DNA from: Candidatus Ancillula kalotermitis
Lineage (GTDB): Bacteria > Actinomycetota > Actinomycetes > Actinomycetales > Bifidobacteriaceae
NCBI GenBank assembly: GCA_031273495.1
Contig: JAISRT010000013.1
Span: 1-45,350 of the forward strand
Length of the DNA stretch: 45,350 nucleotides
Direction of reading: 5' to 3'
Below the pieces are notes generated by a model. It was given only the letters and a program-made list of their open reading frames with translations, was not told the DNA's origin and made no database searches. Both the position numbers and the translations under genes were made by a program. Shown here piece after piece: positions 17,235-27,500 of the stretch; within the stretch, counting starts at the first letter, position 1; each line of letters opens with the position of its first letter.

Positions 17235-18602
17235 CTACAGTGCGCGCGAAATTGGGTTGTAGAGCTGGTTAAGTTGCGGCAAAAAGAAGAGATCAAGTGT
17301 CTCGAGCTGACTGAGTGTCATCCCTTGCTGTAAAACGCTCGAGAAGAAGTAAATATACGCTCCGATGTCAGTGTTGCAGGCGATTTGGAACCCTAGGATT
17401 TGCTGATTATCATCATTATACACTATGCGCAGTTTCATTTTCTGTCCGTCAAGTTCGGCCGCTTGGGATGTGGGGGAGGACTTCTGCAGGGCTGGATCAA
17501 GTGCCGCACCTGTGAAATCCTTGCATTTGGCGTTAATCCCGCGCTTGACGGCAGTTTCTAGCGTGAGCCCTGAGCTGCCGAGGTTCACCCCGAAAACGGA
17601 CAGCCCATTACTAGCGTTAGTGCCCGTGTTTCGTAGTTCTTTTGCGGGTGTGCCCGTGATTTCGCCTTGAATATGTGATGCCACGACTGCTGATGTCACT
17701 CTTGTCGCGGAGCCTATCGCAAGATATTGCGTTTCGTGCAGGACATTGTTGAATGATGTGGCAGCGTCCCCGATTGCGTAGACATTGTCCACTGTGCACT
17801 TCTGGAACTCATCGACCTTGTAGGCACCTAACTCGCGTTCAATTGCGTCGCCACCGAGCGTCGAATTAGCTCGGAAACCAAGGCTTAAAATATACGCATC
17901 GTAGCGGTCAAAGTCAAGCTCTTCAAGCCTAGTGTTATAGGTGATTTTGACGCCGTTTTTCGTGCAGACCTCGTGAATTAACGCGGAGAAATCGTCATCA
18001 TAATAGGCATTGCATAATCGGTTGCCCGACTGGATTATACTCACTTCACGCTCACCAGAAACCCCCGACTTTACAAGTGTTTCAGCAGTTTCCACACCGA
18101 TATACCCACCCCCGACGACTGCAACTTTGCGAAAAGATGGCTTCTCGGCAATCGCCTTGAGGTTCTTGGCATCATCTAGCGTTTTCATAGTCTGGACGCG
18201 CTTTTGCACCTGGGGAGAGTCAATATATTGTGCCGCAAAATCTGGGACCACTGGATGTGAGCCGGTCGCTAGAATCAAATACTCATACTCAAACTCTAGT
18301 CTTTCACCACATTGGGTCGCATAAACCCTTCTAGTGTTAAAATCCACACTAGTCACCACAGTCCTCATCTGCAGGTCAATCCCACGCGCCTGCACTTTTT
18401 CTACTGTGGTGTAGCCGACGTGTTCAAACTCGACGTCCCCCGACACCCAAAGTAGCCCGTCAGCGCCAACAAACGACAACTCGTCAGGTATACCTTGCTC
18501 CAGAATCGTGACGTCAGCCCGCGCGCCAAGGCTCTTTTTTAGCAGTGACCCCGCGGAAATTCCAGCATGTGACGCACCGATAATCAGTATTTTAGCCGCC
18601 AT
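17235..18602 (-). CDS. FAD-dependent NADH oxidase/peroxidase-like flavoprotein lacking the redox cysteine
   Basis: A 455-aa pyridine nucleotide-disulfide oxidoreductase: FAD-binding I-L-I-I-G-A-S-H-A-G at residues 5-14, NAD-binding V-A-V-V-G-G-G-Y-I-G-V-E in the middle, an I-G-D-A-A second FAD motif and a dimerisation domain. Relatives (NADH oxidase, NADH peroxidase, CoA-disulfide reductase) carry the redox Cys in S-F-x-x-C-G; here the segment is S-F-V-G-A-D-G, with Ala47 at that place. The likely role is O2-dependent NADH oxidation with altered product, but this is inference. ATG 18602 overlaps the pyrC stop by 11 bp; an upstream in-frame start inside pyrC was rejected because the FAD motif would begin too late. 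Confidence 0.82.
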   Translation of the reverse strand: MAAKILIIGASHAGISAGSLLKKSLGARADVTILEQGIPDELSFVGADGLLWVSGDVEFEHVGYTTVEKVQARGIDLQMRTVVTSVDFNTRRVYATQCGERLEFEYEYLILATGSHPVVPDFAAQYIDSPQVQKRVQTMKTLDDAKNLKAIAEKPSFRKVAVVGGGYIGVETAETLVKSGVSGEREVSIIQSGNRLCNAYYDDDFSALIHEVCTKNGVKITYNTRLEELDFDRYDAYILSLGFRANSTLGGDAIERELGAYKVDEFQKCTVDNVYAIGDAATSFNNVLHETQYLAIGSATRVTSAVVASHIQGEITGTPAKELRNTGTNASNGLSVFGVNLGSSGLTLETAVKRGINAKCKDFTGAALDPALQKSSPTSQAAELDGQKMKLRIVYNDDNQQILGFQIACNTDIGAYIYFFSSVLQQGMTLSQLETLDLFFLPQLNQLYNPISRAL

Positions 18603-19857
18603 GCGTCTGCCTCCCGCGGTAGAATGTCGCGACCACTTCGCCAGGCAATGTCTTGTGCTTAAAAGGTGAGTTTGTGGACTTAGTGTATTGCTCTTCTGGC
18701 ACAATCTCCGACTCAGCGTTAGGGTTGTAGACGCAGATGTTCGCTACATTACCCACCTTCAACTCTTGCCCCTGAGAACTCAGACCCACGATTTGCGCCG
18801 GCTTTTCTGACATAATTCTGACAACATCACGCCAAGTCAATCTGTCAGTCTTGATGAATACCGCGTCAATTACTCGGAGTGCGGTTTCTAGCCCTGTCAT
18901 CCCGAATGCGGAGTCCTGAAAGTTGCAGTATTTGAGTTCAAGCGCATGGGGTGCATGGTCAGTGCCAATAATGTCAATAGTGCCATCGATGACGCCTTGC
19001 TGGACCGCTTCAACATCTTCGCGTCGACGCAGGGGAGGGTTCACTTTGTAACGCGGGTTGTATTCCGCCAACTCCTCTTCGCTTAAATACAGGTGATGTG
19101 GCGTCGCCTCAGCAGTGACGTTTATGCCTTGAGACTTAGCGAACCGGACTATTTCGACTGCACCTTTTGTCGACAGATGGCAGATATGTAGCCGCGAGCC
19201 AGTGTGCTTTGCTAGCAAGATATCACGCGCGATAATTGACTCCTCGGCGACCGCGGGCCACCCTTGCAATCCCAGTTTGCTTGAAAGGGCACCCTCATTC
19301 ATTTGGGCATTCTCAGTCAGACGTGGGTCTTGCGAATGCTGGGCAATAATTCCGTCGAACGCTTTGACATACTCTAGTGCCCTTCGCATAATTAGTGGGT
19401 CAAACACGCATTTTCCGTCGTCGCTGAACATTTTCACTTTGGCGTTAGACTCAGCCATTGCACCGAGTTCCGCCATTTTCACGCCGTTTAACCCTTTAGT
19501 CACCGCACCAATCGGCCGCACCTCAACAAGTCCGACCTCGTCACCTATTCGCGCAGTCTGCTCAACGCTCGAAGCAGTGTCCGAAACAGGAATAGTGTTT
19601 GCCATAGCGTGCACGCAAGTGTAGCCCCCCGCCGCCGCAGCCCTAGAACCAGTAGCAATAGTCTCGGAGTTTTCTTGACCTGGCTGGCGCAAATGTGTGT
19701 GTAAATCAACAAGTCCTGGCAGAATTATCAGCTCAGACTCTTCGTTAGTCGGTGTAATGCTCGTAATTTTTCCAGACAGCGCATCAACCTGAACCTCGAC
19801 TACATCGCCGGCTCCATATAACCTACCAATAATCCTACTGCTTTTAGACTTCTGCAA
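18592..19857 (-). CDS. pyrC: Dihydroorotase
   Basis: Zn amidohydrolase of de novo pyrimidine synthesis that cyclises carbamoyl-aspartate. The 421-aa protein has the metal motif D-L-H-T-H-L-R-Q-P-G-Q-E (H53, H55), further histidines in A-Q-H-S-Q and I-C-H-L-S, and the signature G-T-D-H-A-P-H in the C-terminal third. This is the long, class I type. It overlaps dxs upstream (14 bp) and nox downstream (11 bp), so the three form one coupled minus-strand operon read from the dxs promoter. No other pyr genes are present in the window. Confidence 0.92.
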   Translation of the reverse strand: MQKSKSSRIIGRLYGAGDVVEVQVDALSGKITSITPTNEESELIILPGLVDLHTHLRQPGQENSETIATGSRAAAAGGYTCVHAMANTIPVSDTASSVEQTARIGDEVGLVEVRPIGAVTKGLNGVKMAELGAMAESNAKVKMFSDDGKCVFDPLIMRRALEYVKAFDGIIAQHSQDPRLTENAQMNEGALSSKLGLQGWPAVAEESIIARDILLAKHTGSRLHICHLSTKGAVEIVRFAKSQGINVTAEATPHHLYLSEEELAEYNPRYKVNPPLRRREDVEAVQQGVIDGTIDIIGTDHAPHALELKYCNFQDSAFGMTGLETALRVIDAVFIKTDRLTWRDVVRIMSEKPAQIVGLSSQGQELKVGNVANICVYNPNAESEIVPEEQYTKSTNSPFKHKTLPGEVVATFYRGRQTHGG

Positions 19858-21679
19858 GCGCCTCCTTTATGTCATCGAGTATCATTTCGGACGCCCAACG
19901 GTATCTCTCTAGTATCTGTGCGAATTTGAGCGAGTCAATATGCTCCTTCTTGACGCCACGGACCAGCACTTTAACATCACTCATTGAATAATACGTCGCC
20001 ACCTTCGCGCCAAAACCACCTTCAGCGATGCCGTCCTCGAGTGTGACTACTAATTGGTGGTCATCCTTCAACTCGTCAAGCAATTGAGTATCAAGATGAC
20101 TGACGAAACGTGGGTTTACAACTGTAGCGTTGATGCCAATGTCTTTTAGTAGCCGTGCAGTTTTTACCGCCGTGTCAAGCATAATGCCTAGCCCAAGCAG
20201 TGCGACTTTTGAGCCTCTGTGTAGCACCTCCGACTTCGCAATGAACTCCGATTTGGGAAGCACACCGCCCGAAGCCGTCGAGATGCACAGCTTATCTGCC
20301 CCATTTTCTTGACCAAAATAGCCCACGATTTCATCAACCTCGCGGTCAGAAATTTCGAGCTCTGGGATCGTGCCAGCGGGCAGTCGTATCGCAGTCGGGA
20401 AGTTAGCACTTGCGCAGTATTTCAGCATCTTAACATACTCATCATCATTAGTGGGGGACATATACACTAAATTCGGCACATTTGAGAGCATCGGTATGTC
20501 AAACACGCCGTTATGTGCAGCATCAGTGGGAGTCACTCCGCAGCCAAGGACAATTAGAGTTGCTGGGCAATCGTTAAGCGTCCAGTCCTGTAGCACCTGA
20601 TCGTAGGCCCTCTGCAAGAATGACGACGCGATAATCATATACGAGTCTACACCGAATTTTGCCATCGAACTAGCGATGCTTACTGCCGCCTGCTCAGCGA
20701 TCGCAGTGTCAATATAACGTTCTGGGACTGTGTCTTGCAGTTTCCGCCCGAGAAGTGGTGATCCTGGTATTATAGCATAACTGTCGGGTTTGTTAATGAT
20801 GTATTCAATGGTCTTGTCAATCGAGTTTACTATTAGCGCACGGTTCTCGTCATGTTTTACAGTGGGTGCTCCTGAAGTTTTGTCAAACGGTATGCCATAA
20901 TGCCACGATTCGGGGTGCTTCACTGCGAAATCGAGTCCTTTGCCTTTTAACGTGTGTATATGTAGGACTACTGGGTGGTTGATGTCTTTAAGTTCTTCAA
21001 GCGCATCAATTAACTTTGCGAGGTCATTGCCCTCTTCTAAATATTTGTACTCGAACCCCATAAATGTGAAGATATTGTTCGGGTCAGTGCCACGGGTCGC
21101 CCGCAAGCGCGCCAACCCAGAATATAGACCGCCCGCATTGAAGTCAATTGACATTTCGTTATCATTAAGCAGCAGTATGAAGTTTGACTTGAGCATACCC
21201 GCATTGTTGAGCCCCTCGAACGCCTGCCCACCAGAGAGCGAACCGTCACCAAGCACTGCGACGACATTGAACTTCTCGCCCTTGATATCACGTGCCCGAG
21301 CGATGCCTACTGCTTGTGTTACTGAGGTTGAAGTGTGCCCGACGATGAAGTTGTCATATTCGGATTCTGCAGGGTTGCTGAAGGCTGAGGCACCACCTTT
21401 TTCATGGAACTTCTCCATCAGTTCGATGCGGTTCGTGAGCAATTTGTGCGGGAGGTCCTGATGCGAAACGTCCCAGACTAGTCTGTCATTCTTGAAATCG
21501 AAGACCTTGTGCAGCGCGATTGTAGGCTCGATAATGCCTAGATTTGGGCCGACATGACCTCCGACCTCAGCAAACTTGTCGATGAGGAACTGTCTAATCT
21601 CGTCAGAAACATTTTCTAAGCCGTCAAGACTCAGGGTTTGTAGCGCCTCAGGGAGATTTAAGCTTTTCGTGTACTCCAT
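19844..21679 (-). CDS. dxs: 1-deoxy-D-xylulose-5-phosphate synthase, divergent type
   Basis: ThDP-dependent enzyme condensing pyruvate and glyceraldehyde 3-phosphate, first step of the MEP pathway. The 611-aa protein has the ThDP motif G-D-G-S-L-S-G-G ending in L-N-D-N-E-M-S-I, the catalytic-type histidine in G-G-H-V-G-P-N-L-G, the I-A-E-Q glutamate and F-L-Q-R-A-Y-D-Q. Several canonical DXS positions differ: A-E-Q-A replaces A-E-Q-H, L-G-C-G replaces D-R-A-G, and W-D-V-S-H-Q-D replaces D-V-G-H-Q-A. It may be a DXS-like paralog. I set ATG 21679, 7 nt behind TATACT; the longer frame would start upstream of the promoter. Confidence 0.82.
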   Translation of the reverse strand: MEYTKSLNLPEALQTLSLDGLENVSDEIRQFLIDKFAEVGGHVGPNLGIIEPTIALHKVFDFKNDRLVWDVSHQDLPHKLLTNRIELMEKFHEKGGASAFSNPAESEYDNFIVGHTSTSVTQAVGIARARDIKGEKFNVVAVLGDGSLSGGQAFEGLNNAGMLKSNFILLLNDNEMSIDFNAGGLYSGLARLRATRGTDPNNIFTFMGFEYKYLEEGNDLAKLIDALEELKDINHPVVLHIHTLKGKGLDFAVKHPESWHYGIPFDKTSGAPTVKHDENRALIVNSIDKTIEYIINKPDSYAIIPGSPLLGRKLQDTVPERYIDTAIAEQAAVSIASSMAKFGVDSYMIIASSFLQRAYDQVLQDWTLNDCPATLIVLGCGVTPTDAAHNGVFDIPMLSNVPNLVYMSPTNDDEYVKMLKYCASANFPTAIRLPAGTIPELEISDREVDEIVGYFGQENGADKLCISTASGGVLPKSEFIAKSEVLHRGSKVALLGLGIMLDTAVKTARLLKDIGINATVVNPRFVSHLDTQLLDELKDDHQLVVTLEDGIAEGGFGAKVATYYSMSDVKVLVRGVKKEHIDSLKFAQILERYRWASEMILDDIKEALAEV

Positions 21680-21686
21680 TCTCAGT

Positions 21687-21692
21687 AGTATA
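21687..21692 (-). promoter_or_regulatory. Extended -10 of the dxs-pyrC-nox operon (leaderless)
   Basis: On the minus strand ATAAGTGCTATACTACTGAG; TATACT ends 7 nt before ATG 21679. A weak -35-like TGTGAC lies 18 bp further upstream. Confidence 0.75.
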
Positions 21693-21737
21693 GCACTTAT
21701 TTTTTCGCAGGTCACATTTCCCCATCATCACGTGTGT

Positions 21738-21861
21738 GGACCCTCGGGACAAGCCCAAGGGTGACAGGGGGGACACCAAGCGACCAGGGTGACAGGGAGG
21801 ACACCAAGCGACCAGGGTGACACTACACTATTGTCATCTTTGGCTTTATGCCGAAGATCCA
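21738..21861. repeat. Block C of REP-like hairpin repeats
   Basis: One full copy with the ACAAG loop (CCCTCGGGACAAGCCCAAGG) followed by GTGACA, a 28-bp unit starting ACCAGGGTGACAGGGAGGAC repeated nearly twice, and one TTTAT-loop hairpin (CTTTGGCTTTATGCCGAAG). It fills the divergent gap between dxs and the importer genes. Confidence 0.8.
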
Positions 21862-21899
21862 TAAAGGGCGACGGGCACTCAAACACTGCTTAACATTTC

Positions 21900-21922
21900 T
21901 TGACATAGTGTTGTGCTACACT
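21900..21922 (+). promoter_or_regulatory. Promoter of the amino-acid importer
   Basis: TTGACA (21900-21905) and an extended -10 TTGTGCTACACT (TACACT 21917-21922), with a short 11-bp spacer as at hpf and the peptide importer. It is followed by a strong AGGAAGGAGG ribosome-binding site. Confidence 0.65.
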
Positions 21923-21946
21923 TAAAAAATAGGAAGGAGGCATGCA

Positions 21947-23545
21947 TTGTTGAGGTCGAGACTGCGCAGTGTTATTATGTATATGTTGACGATTATGTTG
22001 ACATTGATGATATCTACTGCCCCGACAAGTATCGCGCGTGCCGATGTAGGAACAAATGACGAAGCCATACACAACCCTTTCCGCGGGCAAGCAACACTCC
22101 GCATAGGCATTAAGTATGATCAACCAGGGCTGAGCTTCAAGGATGGGGGCACCTTCACTGGGCTTGATGTCGACGTCGCAAAGTATATCGCTAGTGAGTT
22201 CGGCTACGCTGAAGAACAACTGATCTTTAAGGAGGCGCCCGCAAAGCAGCGTGAAACTCTACTCCAACAAAATGATGTCGATATGATACTGGCGACCTAC
22301 TCAATATCGGAGAAACGGCGCGAGATGGTGTCATTTGCAGGGCCGTATTTTGTCGCTGGACAAGACCTTCTAGTTCGGAAAGGTGACGACAGCATCACTG
22401 GGCCCGAATCGCTAGATGGTCGGAATCTGTGCTCAGTGACGGGCTCTACTTCGGCACAGACAATTAAGGACAAGTTCGCCAAAAGTGTCAACTTAATGGA
22501 GCAACCAGGCTACGGCGATTGCATTTCCGCGCTACAGTCTGGCGCGGTGGACGCCGTGACGACCGATGATATAATTCTTGCAGGGCTGGCAGCGCAGAAG
22601 GGTGCGGTGGACCTTAAACTAGTCGGCAAGCCGTTCACACAGGAGAAATACGGTGTCGGCATTAAAAAAGGTGAAGTTGAGGCAGCGGTCGAGATTAACA
22701 AGGCGATTCAGAAGATGATTGACTCGGGAGAGTGGTTGCGCGCAGTCGAGAAAAACACTCGCGGCACAAATTTCCAGCCGAACCCGCAGACTAACCCATC
22801 TGCATTTGAAGACTTAGGGATTATTGAGGCACAACGAGAGGCGCTAAGTGTTGATGCCAACGAAGATAATAATAGTCTGTCCTACCTCTTCGCTAAATAT
22901 GATATACTGGGATCGTTCTTGGTCAACATCGAGTTGATGCTATTTTCGGGGCTGTTTTCGCTGCTCCTGGGTGTCCTTTTGTTGATTTTCCGCATAGTCC
23001 CGCTGTCCTCTTTGAGGCTCTTGGCATCAAGTTTCGTTGAGTTCTTCCGCAACATTCCGCTCACGATTGTGATGGTGTTTATGGCGCTCGTGGTCTTCTC
23101 TCAGTTCAAGTTCACAGTGTCCGACAATTTCGACGTCAACTTCTTCTGGCTGGCAGTCATCGGTCTTACACTTTATCACAGTGCGTTCGTTTGTGAGGCA
23201 CTACGTTCCGGGGTGAACACTGTGCCACTCGGACAGGCTGAGGCGGCACGCTCGTTGGGGCTCGGCTTCAGGGCAACTGCATTCAAAGTTATACTACCTC
23301 AAGCATTTCGTGGTTCGATTGCGCCGTTGGGCAACACTCTAATCGCACTACTTAAAAACACTACAGTTGCGGCAGCAGCGTCCGTTGCGACTGAGACTTC
23401 GAGTTTGATGAGCAATATGATTGAGTTTGACCCGCAAGCCATTTTGCTGATTTTCTCTATATTTGCACTAGGCTACGTCATAATAATCATACCCATCGGG
23501 CTGTTGACGACCCACTTCTCTGATAGATTGGCGGTGAAACGATGA
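21947..23545 (+). CDS. Amino-acid ABC importer: binding protein fused to permease
   Basis: A 532-aa fusion. A signal sequence/first helix (about 8-32) is followed by a family-3 solute-binding domain (about 48-285: F-T-G-L-D-V-D-V-A-K-Y, and a T-T-D-D-I-I hinge), a linker, and a permease domain (about 315-525) with the EAA loop E-A-A-R-S-L-G-L-G-F. It resembles actinobacterial GluB plus GluC joined in one chain, comparable in design to GlnP. Import of glutamate, glutamine or a related polar amino acid is likely. Translation starts at TTG 21947, 6 nt after AGGAAGGAGG; the nearer ATG 21942 runs into a stop. It is coupled by ATGA to the second permease. No ATPase gene lies beside it. Confidence 0.88.
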   Translation: MLRSRLRSVIMYMLTIMLTLMISTAPTSIARADVGTNDEAIHNPFRGQATLRIGIKYDQPGLSFKDGGTFTGLDVDVAKYIASEFGYAEEQLIFKEAPAKQRETLLQQNDVDMILATYSISEKRREMVSFAGPYFVAGQDLLVRKGDDSITGPESLDGRNLCSVTGSTSAQTIKDKFAKSVNLMEQPGYGDCISALQSGAVDAVTTDDIILAGLAAQKGAVDLKLVGKPFTQEKYGVGIKKGEVEAAVEINKAIQKMIDSGEWLRAVEKNTRGTNFQPNPQTNPSAFEDLGIIEAQREALSVDANEDNNSLSYLFAKYDILGSFLVNIELMLFSGLFSLLLGVLLLIFRIVPLSSLRLLASSFVEFFRNIPLTIVMVFMALVVFSQFKFTVSDNFDVNFFWLAVIGLTLYHSAFVCEALRSGVNTVPLGQAEAARSLGLGFRATAFKVILPQAFRGSIAPLGNTLIALLKNTTVAAAASVATETSSLMSNMIEFDPQAILLIFSIFALGYVIIIIPIGLLTTHFSDRLAVKR

Positions 23546-24456
23546 AACTACATGCTTCAGATCTTAGCGTTGAGAGTTTGGCACCAGGTGTCGAGGGGTC
23601 AGGGTTGTTGCCGGAGAACGTTAAAATCCAGACCCCAGCACTACATCGCCCGAAAGATAAGGGCACACTGCTCTTCGACATCCCAGGGAAAAAGGCGTTA
23701 CGCAAAATACGCGTCTTCAATATTCTAGGCGGTATTCTTCTAATAATGCTGTTGATCTGGATCGGCATGGTTCTAGCATCAAATGGTCAGTTTGCGCCTG
23801 AACTTTGGGGAAATGCACTCAGTGTCGACGCCTGGACTAATTTCTACATCCCTGGGCTGTTGTCAACCCTTGAAGTCTCAGTTCTGGCAATCCTTGCATC
23901 TATACTGTTTGGCCTATTTTTCGGCAGTCTGCGTGTGTTGCCGAGCAGGATTTGCCGTGCACCTAGCGCGACTATTGTTGAGTTCTCCCGTGCGGTCCCC
24001 GTGCTCTTGTTTATGGTCTTCTTCTGGCGGTTTTTCTCGCTAATCGGAGTGGGTGAGGCCAGTAGTTTTTGGGCGGTGTTCTTCGGTCTATTGCTGTATA
24101 ATGGCTCTGTCATCGCGGAATTACTGCGCTCCGGGGTGAACAACTTGCCGAAAGGTCAACGCGAAGCCAGCCTCTCTTTGGGGTTGACACGGACCCAGAG
24201 CCTACTCAAGGTGGAGTTGCCGCAGTCGGTGAAGTCAATGATACCCGCACTAGTCACGCAACTCGTCGTAGTTCTAAAAGATACCGCGCTGGGATCAATA
24301 ATAATGTATACTGACCTGCTCCAGGAGACGAGGCGCTTGGCGTCGGCAAATTTCAATGTCCTACAGGCGATGACTATTGCAACACTGCTGTATTTCGCAA
24401 TATGCTTCGCGTTAACTCGTGCTGTTGAGCATTTCGCGGATAAATGGGGAAAGTAG
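23542..24456 (+). CDS. Amino-acid ABC importer, second permease (GluD-like)
   Basis: A 304-aa HisM/GluD-type permease with a cytoplasmic N-terminal extension of about 50 residues, five or so helices, and an EAA loop (R-E-A-S-L-S-L-G-L-T-R) followed by L-P-Q-S-V. It should pair as a heterodimer with the permease half of the preceding fusion. The 4-bp overlap (ATGA) argues for 1:1 synthesis. The ATP-hydrolysing partner must be encoded elsewhere; the ABC ATPase at 27565 is of another type. Confidence 0.88.
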   Translation: MKLHASDLSVESLAPGVEGSGLLPENVKIQTPALHRPKDKGTLLFDIPGKKALRKIRVFNILGGILLIMLLIWIGMVLASNGQFAPELWGNALSVDAWTNFYIPGLLSTLEVSVLAILASILFGLFFGSLRVLPSRICRAPSATIVEFSRAVPVLLFMVFFWRFFSLIGVGEASSFWAVFFGLLLYNGSVIAELLRSGVNNLPKGQREASLSLGLTRTQSLLKVELPQSVKSMIPALVTQLVVVLKDTALGSIIMYTDLLQETRRLASANFNVLQAMTIATLLYFAICFALTRAVEHFADKWGK

Positions 24457-24466
24457 GTGCAGATGT

Positions 24467-24494
24467 TTAACAATTCGAATATATGTGCTACACT
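24467..24494 (+). promoter_or_regulatory. Promoter of the glycine-rich exported protein
   Basis: TTAACA (24467-24472), a 16-bp spacer and extended -10 TGTGCTACACT (24489-24494), then AAAAGGAGG before ATG 24530. This is the best-formed two-box promoter in the window, so strong expression is plausible. Confidence 0.72.
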
Positions 24495-24529
24495 AGTGAT
24501 ATTGTGCTCAGTGCGAAAAGGAGGTCTCA

Positions 24530-27500
24530 ATGCTGAAAATTAGCAAACTTTTGAATGCGAAACTTGTCGCTGGGGTTTCTGCACTCGCATTAGTTGCAGT
24601 CGGCGCAGTCGTGGTCGCAAATGCAGCGAGCAACTCTCCTGAGAAAACACCAAAAGCTGACGGCGGCGAAATCAGCTTCATACAGGACTCATCGTCTCCG
24701 AGTGGCTGGGACGAGCTCCACACATTTTACCAGTCAGGTTTCTTCGAAACGAAGCAGCCAATAACTGACGCACGTGTTTTAGTCGTTGGAGGCGGAGGTG
24801 CTGGAGGCGGAGGTAGCACCTCCGCTGTGGATGCTCAGATAAAGTCTGGTGGAGGCGGTGGTGCTGGAGAGGTTGTTGACGTCCCATTTGGAGCAGGTGC
24901 GAAGTTTTTGCAGAAGACTAATTATGTCGTCAATGTAGGTGTTGGTGGTGCAGGCTCTCAAAGTGCTATATGTAGAGCCAGTGCTACTATGAGTACTTTG
25001 GGAACCGGGGGGGGTGCTTCTCCTGGAAAATCGCCATACGGCAAAGGACAAAGTTCATCAATACAGTATGCCGATGATGGTGGGTCAGTAAAGATTCTCG
25101 GTGCTAACGGTGGCGGAGGTGGAGGCACACACTGGGGCAATGTCTGCCATACAACTGGAGGCGACGGCGGGTCTGCAGGCGGACAGAGTTGGCAAAATAC
25201 GTATGATCCAGGACAAGCGGTGAAATACGCAGACAACCCAGCTTGGGCAAATGACAATAGTCATGGAAATTCGGCATTAACTGCTACAACTTCTCCAAAT
25301 TACTGCAACTCAAACACTGGTGAAGGTGGAAGTGGTGCTGGGTCTTCTGGGAAAATTTTAGATGTAGGAGGAACATGCGGGGATGGTGTTGCCAACATAA
25401 ACATCAAACAATGTCCTCTCGGTGGAAATGGCTATACTTCTGACATTTTCGGACATGAAGAGGAGTTCGCTGGCGGCGGAGGCGGAGGAAATTTCGACTG
25501 CGAGTTTGGCTCTGGAAGGGCTGGCGGAGGTGATGGAGCGTTCATCGACATGACTGATACTGCACGTTTTCCCGTTCAATATAAAGTAGTCGGTAAAAAT
25601 GCAAAACGTAACACAGGTTCAGGCGGAGGTGGCGGTGCTTTCTTACCAAATGGTACTGGTTATGCTAATAGTAACACATTTGAGGCCGCGATGGCAGTAG
25701 GTGGGGACGGCGGGTCGGGAATTGTCGCTATCCGTTTCCATTGGACACCCGAAATCGAGAATAAGACATCACGCTTGACCCAAGTTGCGGACGGCGGGTC
25801 AGTGTCATTTCTTTTGAGTGGAACAGGGTATGACGAGATGCACATTTTCAAGTCTTCAGATGAACTTAAAGTGCACAATGACAACATAAAAACTGGTGCA
25901 GCCTATGACATCAACACTGCGCGCGTTCTAGCTGTCGGAGGCGGTGGCGCTGGAGGGTCAGCGGGAACATATAATAGCACTATAATTGGAGGTTTCGGCG
26001 GTGGTGCAGGGGGGATGCTTGATCTCGATGCGGAAGCGTTCGATAAAGGTGTTAATTACCCTGCTCATATAGGCGCAGGCGGAACTTCGACTGATGCGAG
26101 TCAAAATGGCTGGGGGTCAAAAGGTCAAGATACGACAATTTCTGACATTTTGGCTTGTGGCGGAGGTGGAGGCAAAAACTCAATTAAAGGATCTCCTACC
26201 ACAGATATAGATGTATACCCAGGTCAAGGGGGGTCATCTGGAGGGGCAAGAATTACTAATAAATCTAGCTATACTGGCGCGCCTCCTGATCCAAGATGTA
26301 TTCCCTCCCAAGGCAATGCTGGAGGTGGTGTTAATACTAATAATAGCACAAATTGGCATTTAGGGCCTGGAGGCGGCGGTGCAGGAGGGATTGGTGCGAC
26401 AGTTAATACTTATGGCCCTGCTCAGCCTAGCAATTCTGGCGACGGAGGAAAGGGTAGATACACTGACATTACTGGTGTTTTAACTTGTCTTGCTGGCGGA
26501 GGTGCTGGCTCTGGATCATTGAGTGTTGTCGGTGCAACAACTTACCGAACTGGTATTGGAGGAAGTAACGGCGGCGCTGATTCATTAACTAATCGTGGAA
26601 TATGTACTGGAGGCGGCGGTGCAAATGGAACTGCAACTGCAAACACAGCGTATAGTGGAATAGTAAATACTGGTGGTGGAGGTGGCGGCAGCGGCGGAGG
26701 CGGTTTGAGTGCCGTGTATCCTGGCGGCAGCGGAGGCTCTGGGATAGTCGTTGTGCGTTTCCCTTATCTGTTCACAATCGAGTCTGCTGCTGTGACTAGA
26801 GTTGACGATAGGACTTTGCACATCTCTGCACGTGACCTGTTGAACTCTGCGAATGACCTTGACGCGTATGAAGTAAAATGTGTGTCTGAGGACGGAAGTC
26901 ATGAAATTTCAGCGAGCTTGACTGCGCAGGCGTCTGGTGTGGACGACAATATCGTAGAACCTGAAGACATTCCTGAAAACATTGAGAACCACTGTAAAGT
27001 CCGTCCTGTAAGCAAGCGCACTGGGTCTAACGGTGCAACTACTGGGCCGACGAAACAAAAGGGTGCATGGGTTGAGGCGACTTCAATATCTTCAGACCTG
27101 CCGGACGACCCTAGCCTAATTCCAGACAGCGAAATATCTGGCATCAGTGCCGCACCTTCTAAGACTGAGGCGTCTTCTGTGGATTTGCGTATCGCTCCTG
27201 TGTTCAAGAATTACAAGCAGGACAAGGAGCTCAAGATTGAAATTTGGCGCTATCTGGACAAAAACTGCTCAGTTGACGTTGAGGCATGGGTGAAAAATGT
27301 GCAGACGAAATGCTATAAATCAGCTGAACGTGTTGCCACGAATGTCTTCTTCCCGCAAGATGGTGGACCGTATAAGTTTACAGATAAGCGGTTATTCCCA
27401 GGCTCTGTTGGTGATCCTTCAATTCGCCTACGCCAGAATGTGGAGTATACTTACGTCGCGGTCATCTATAACAAGTATAACGAACTGACAATATACCAGC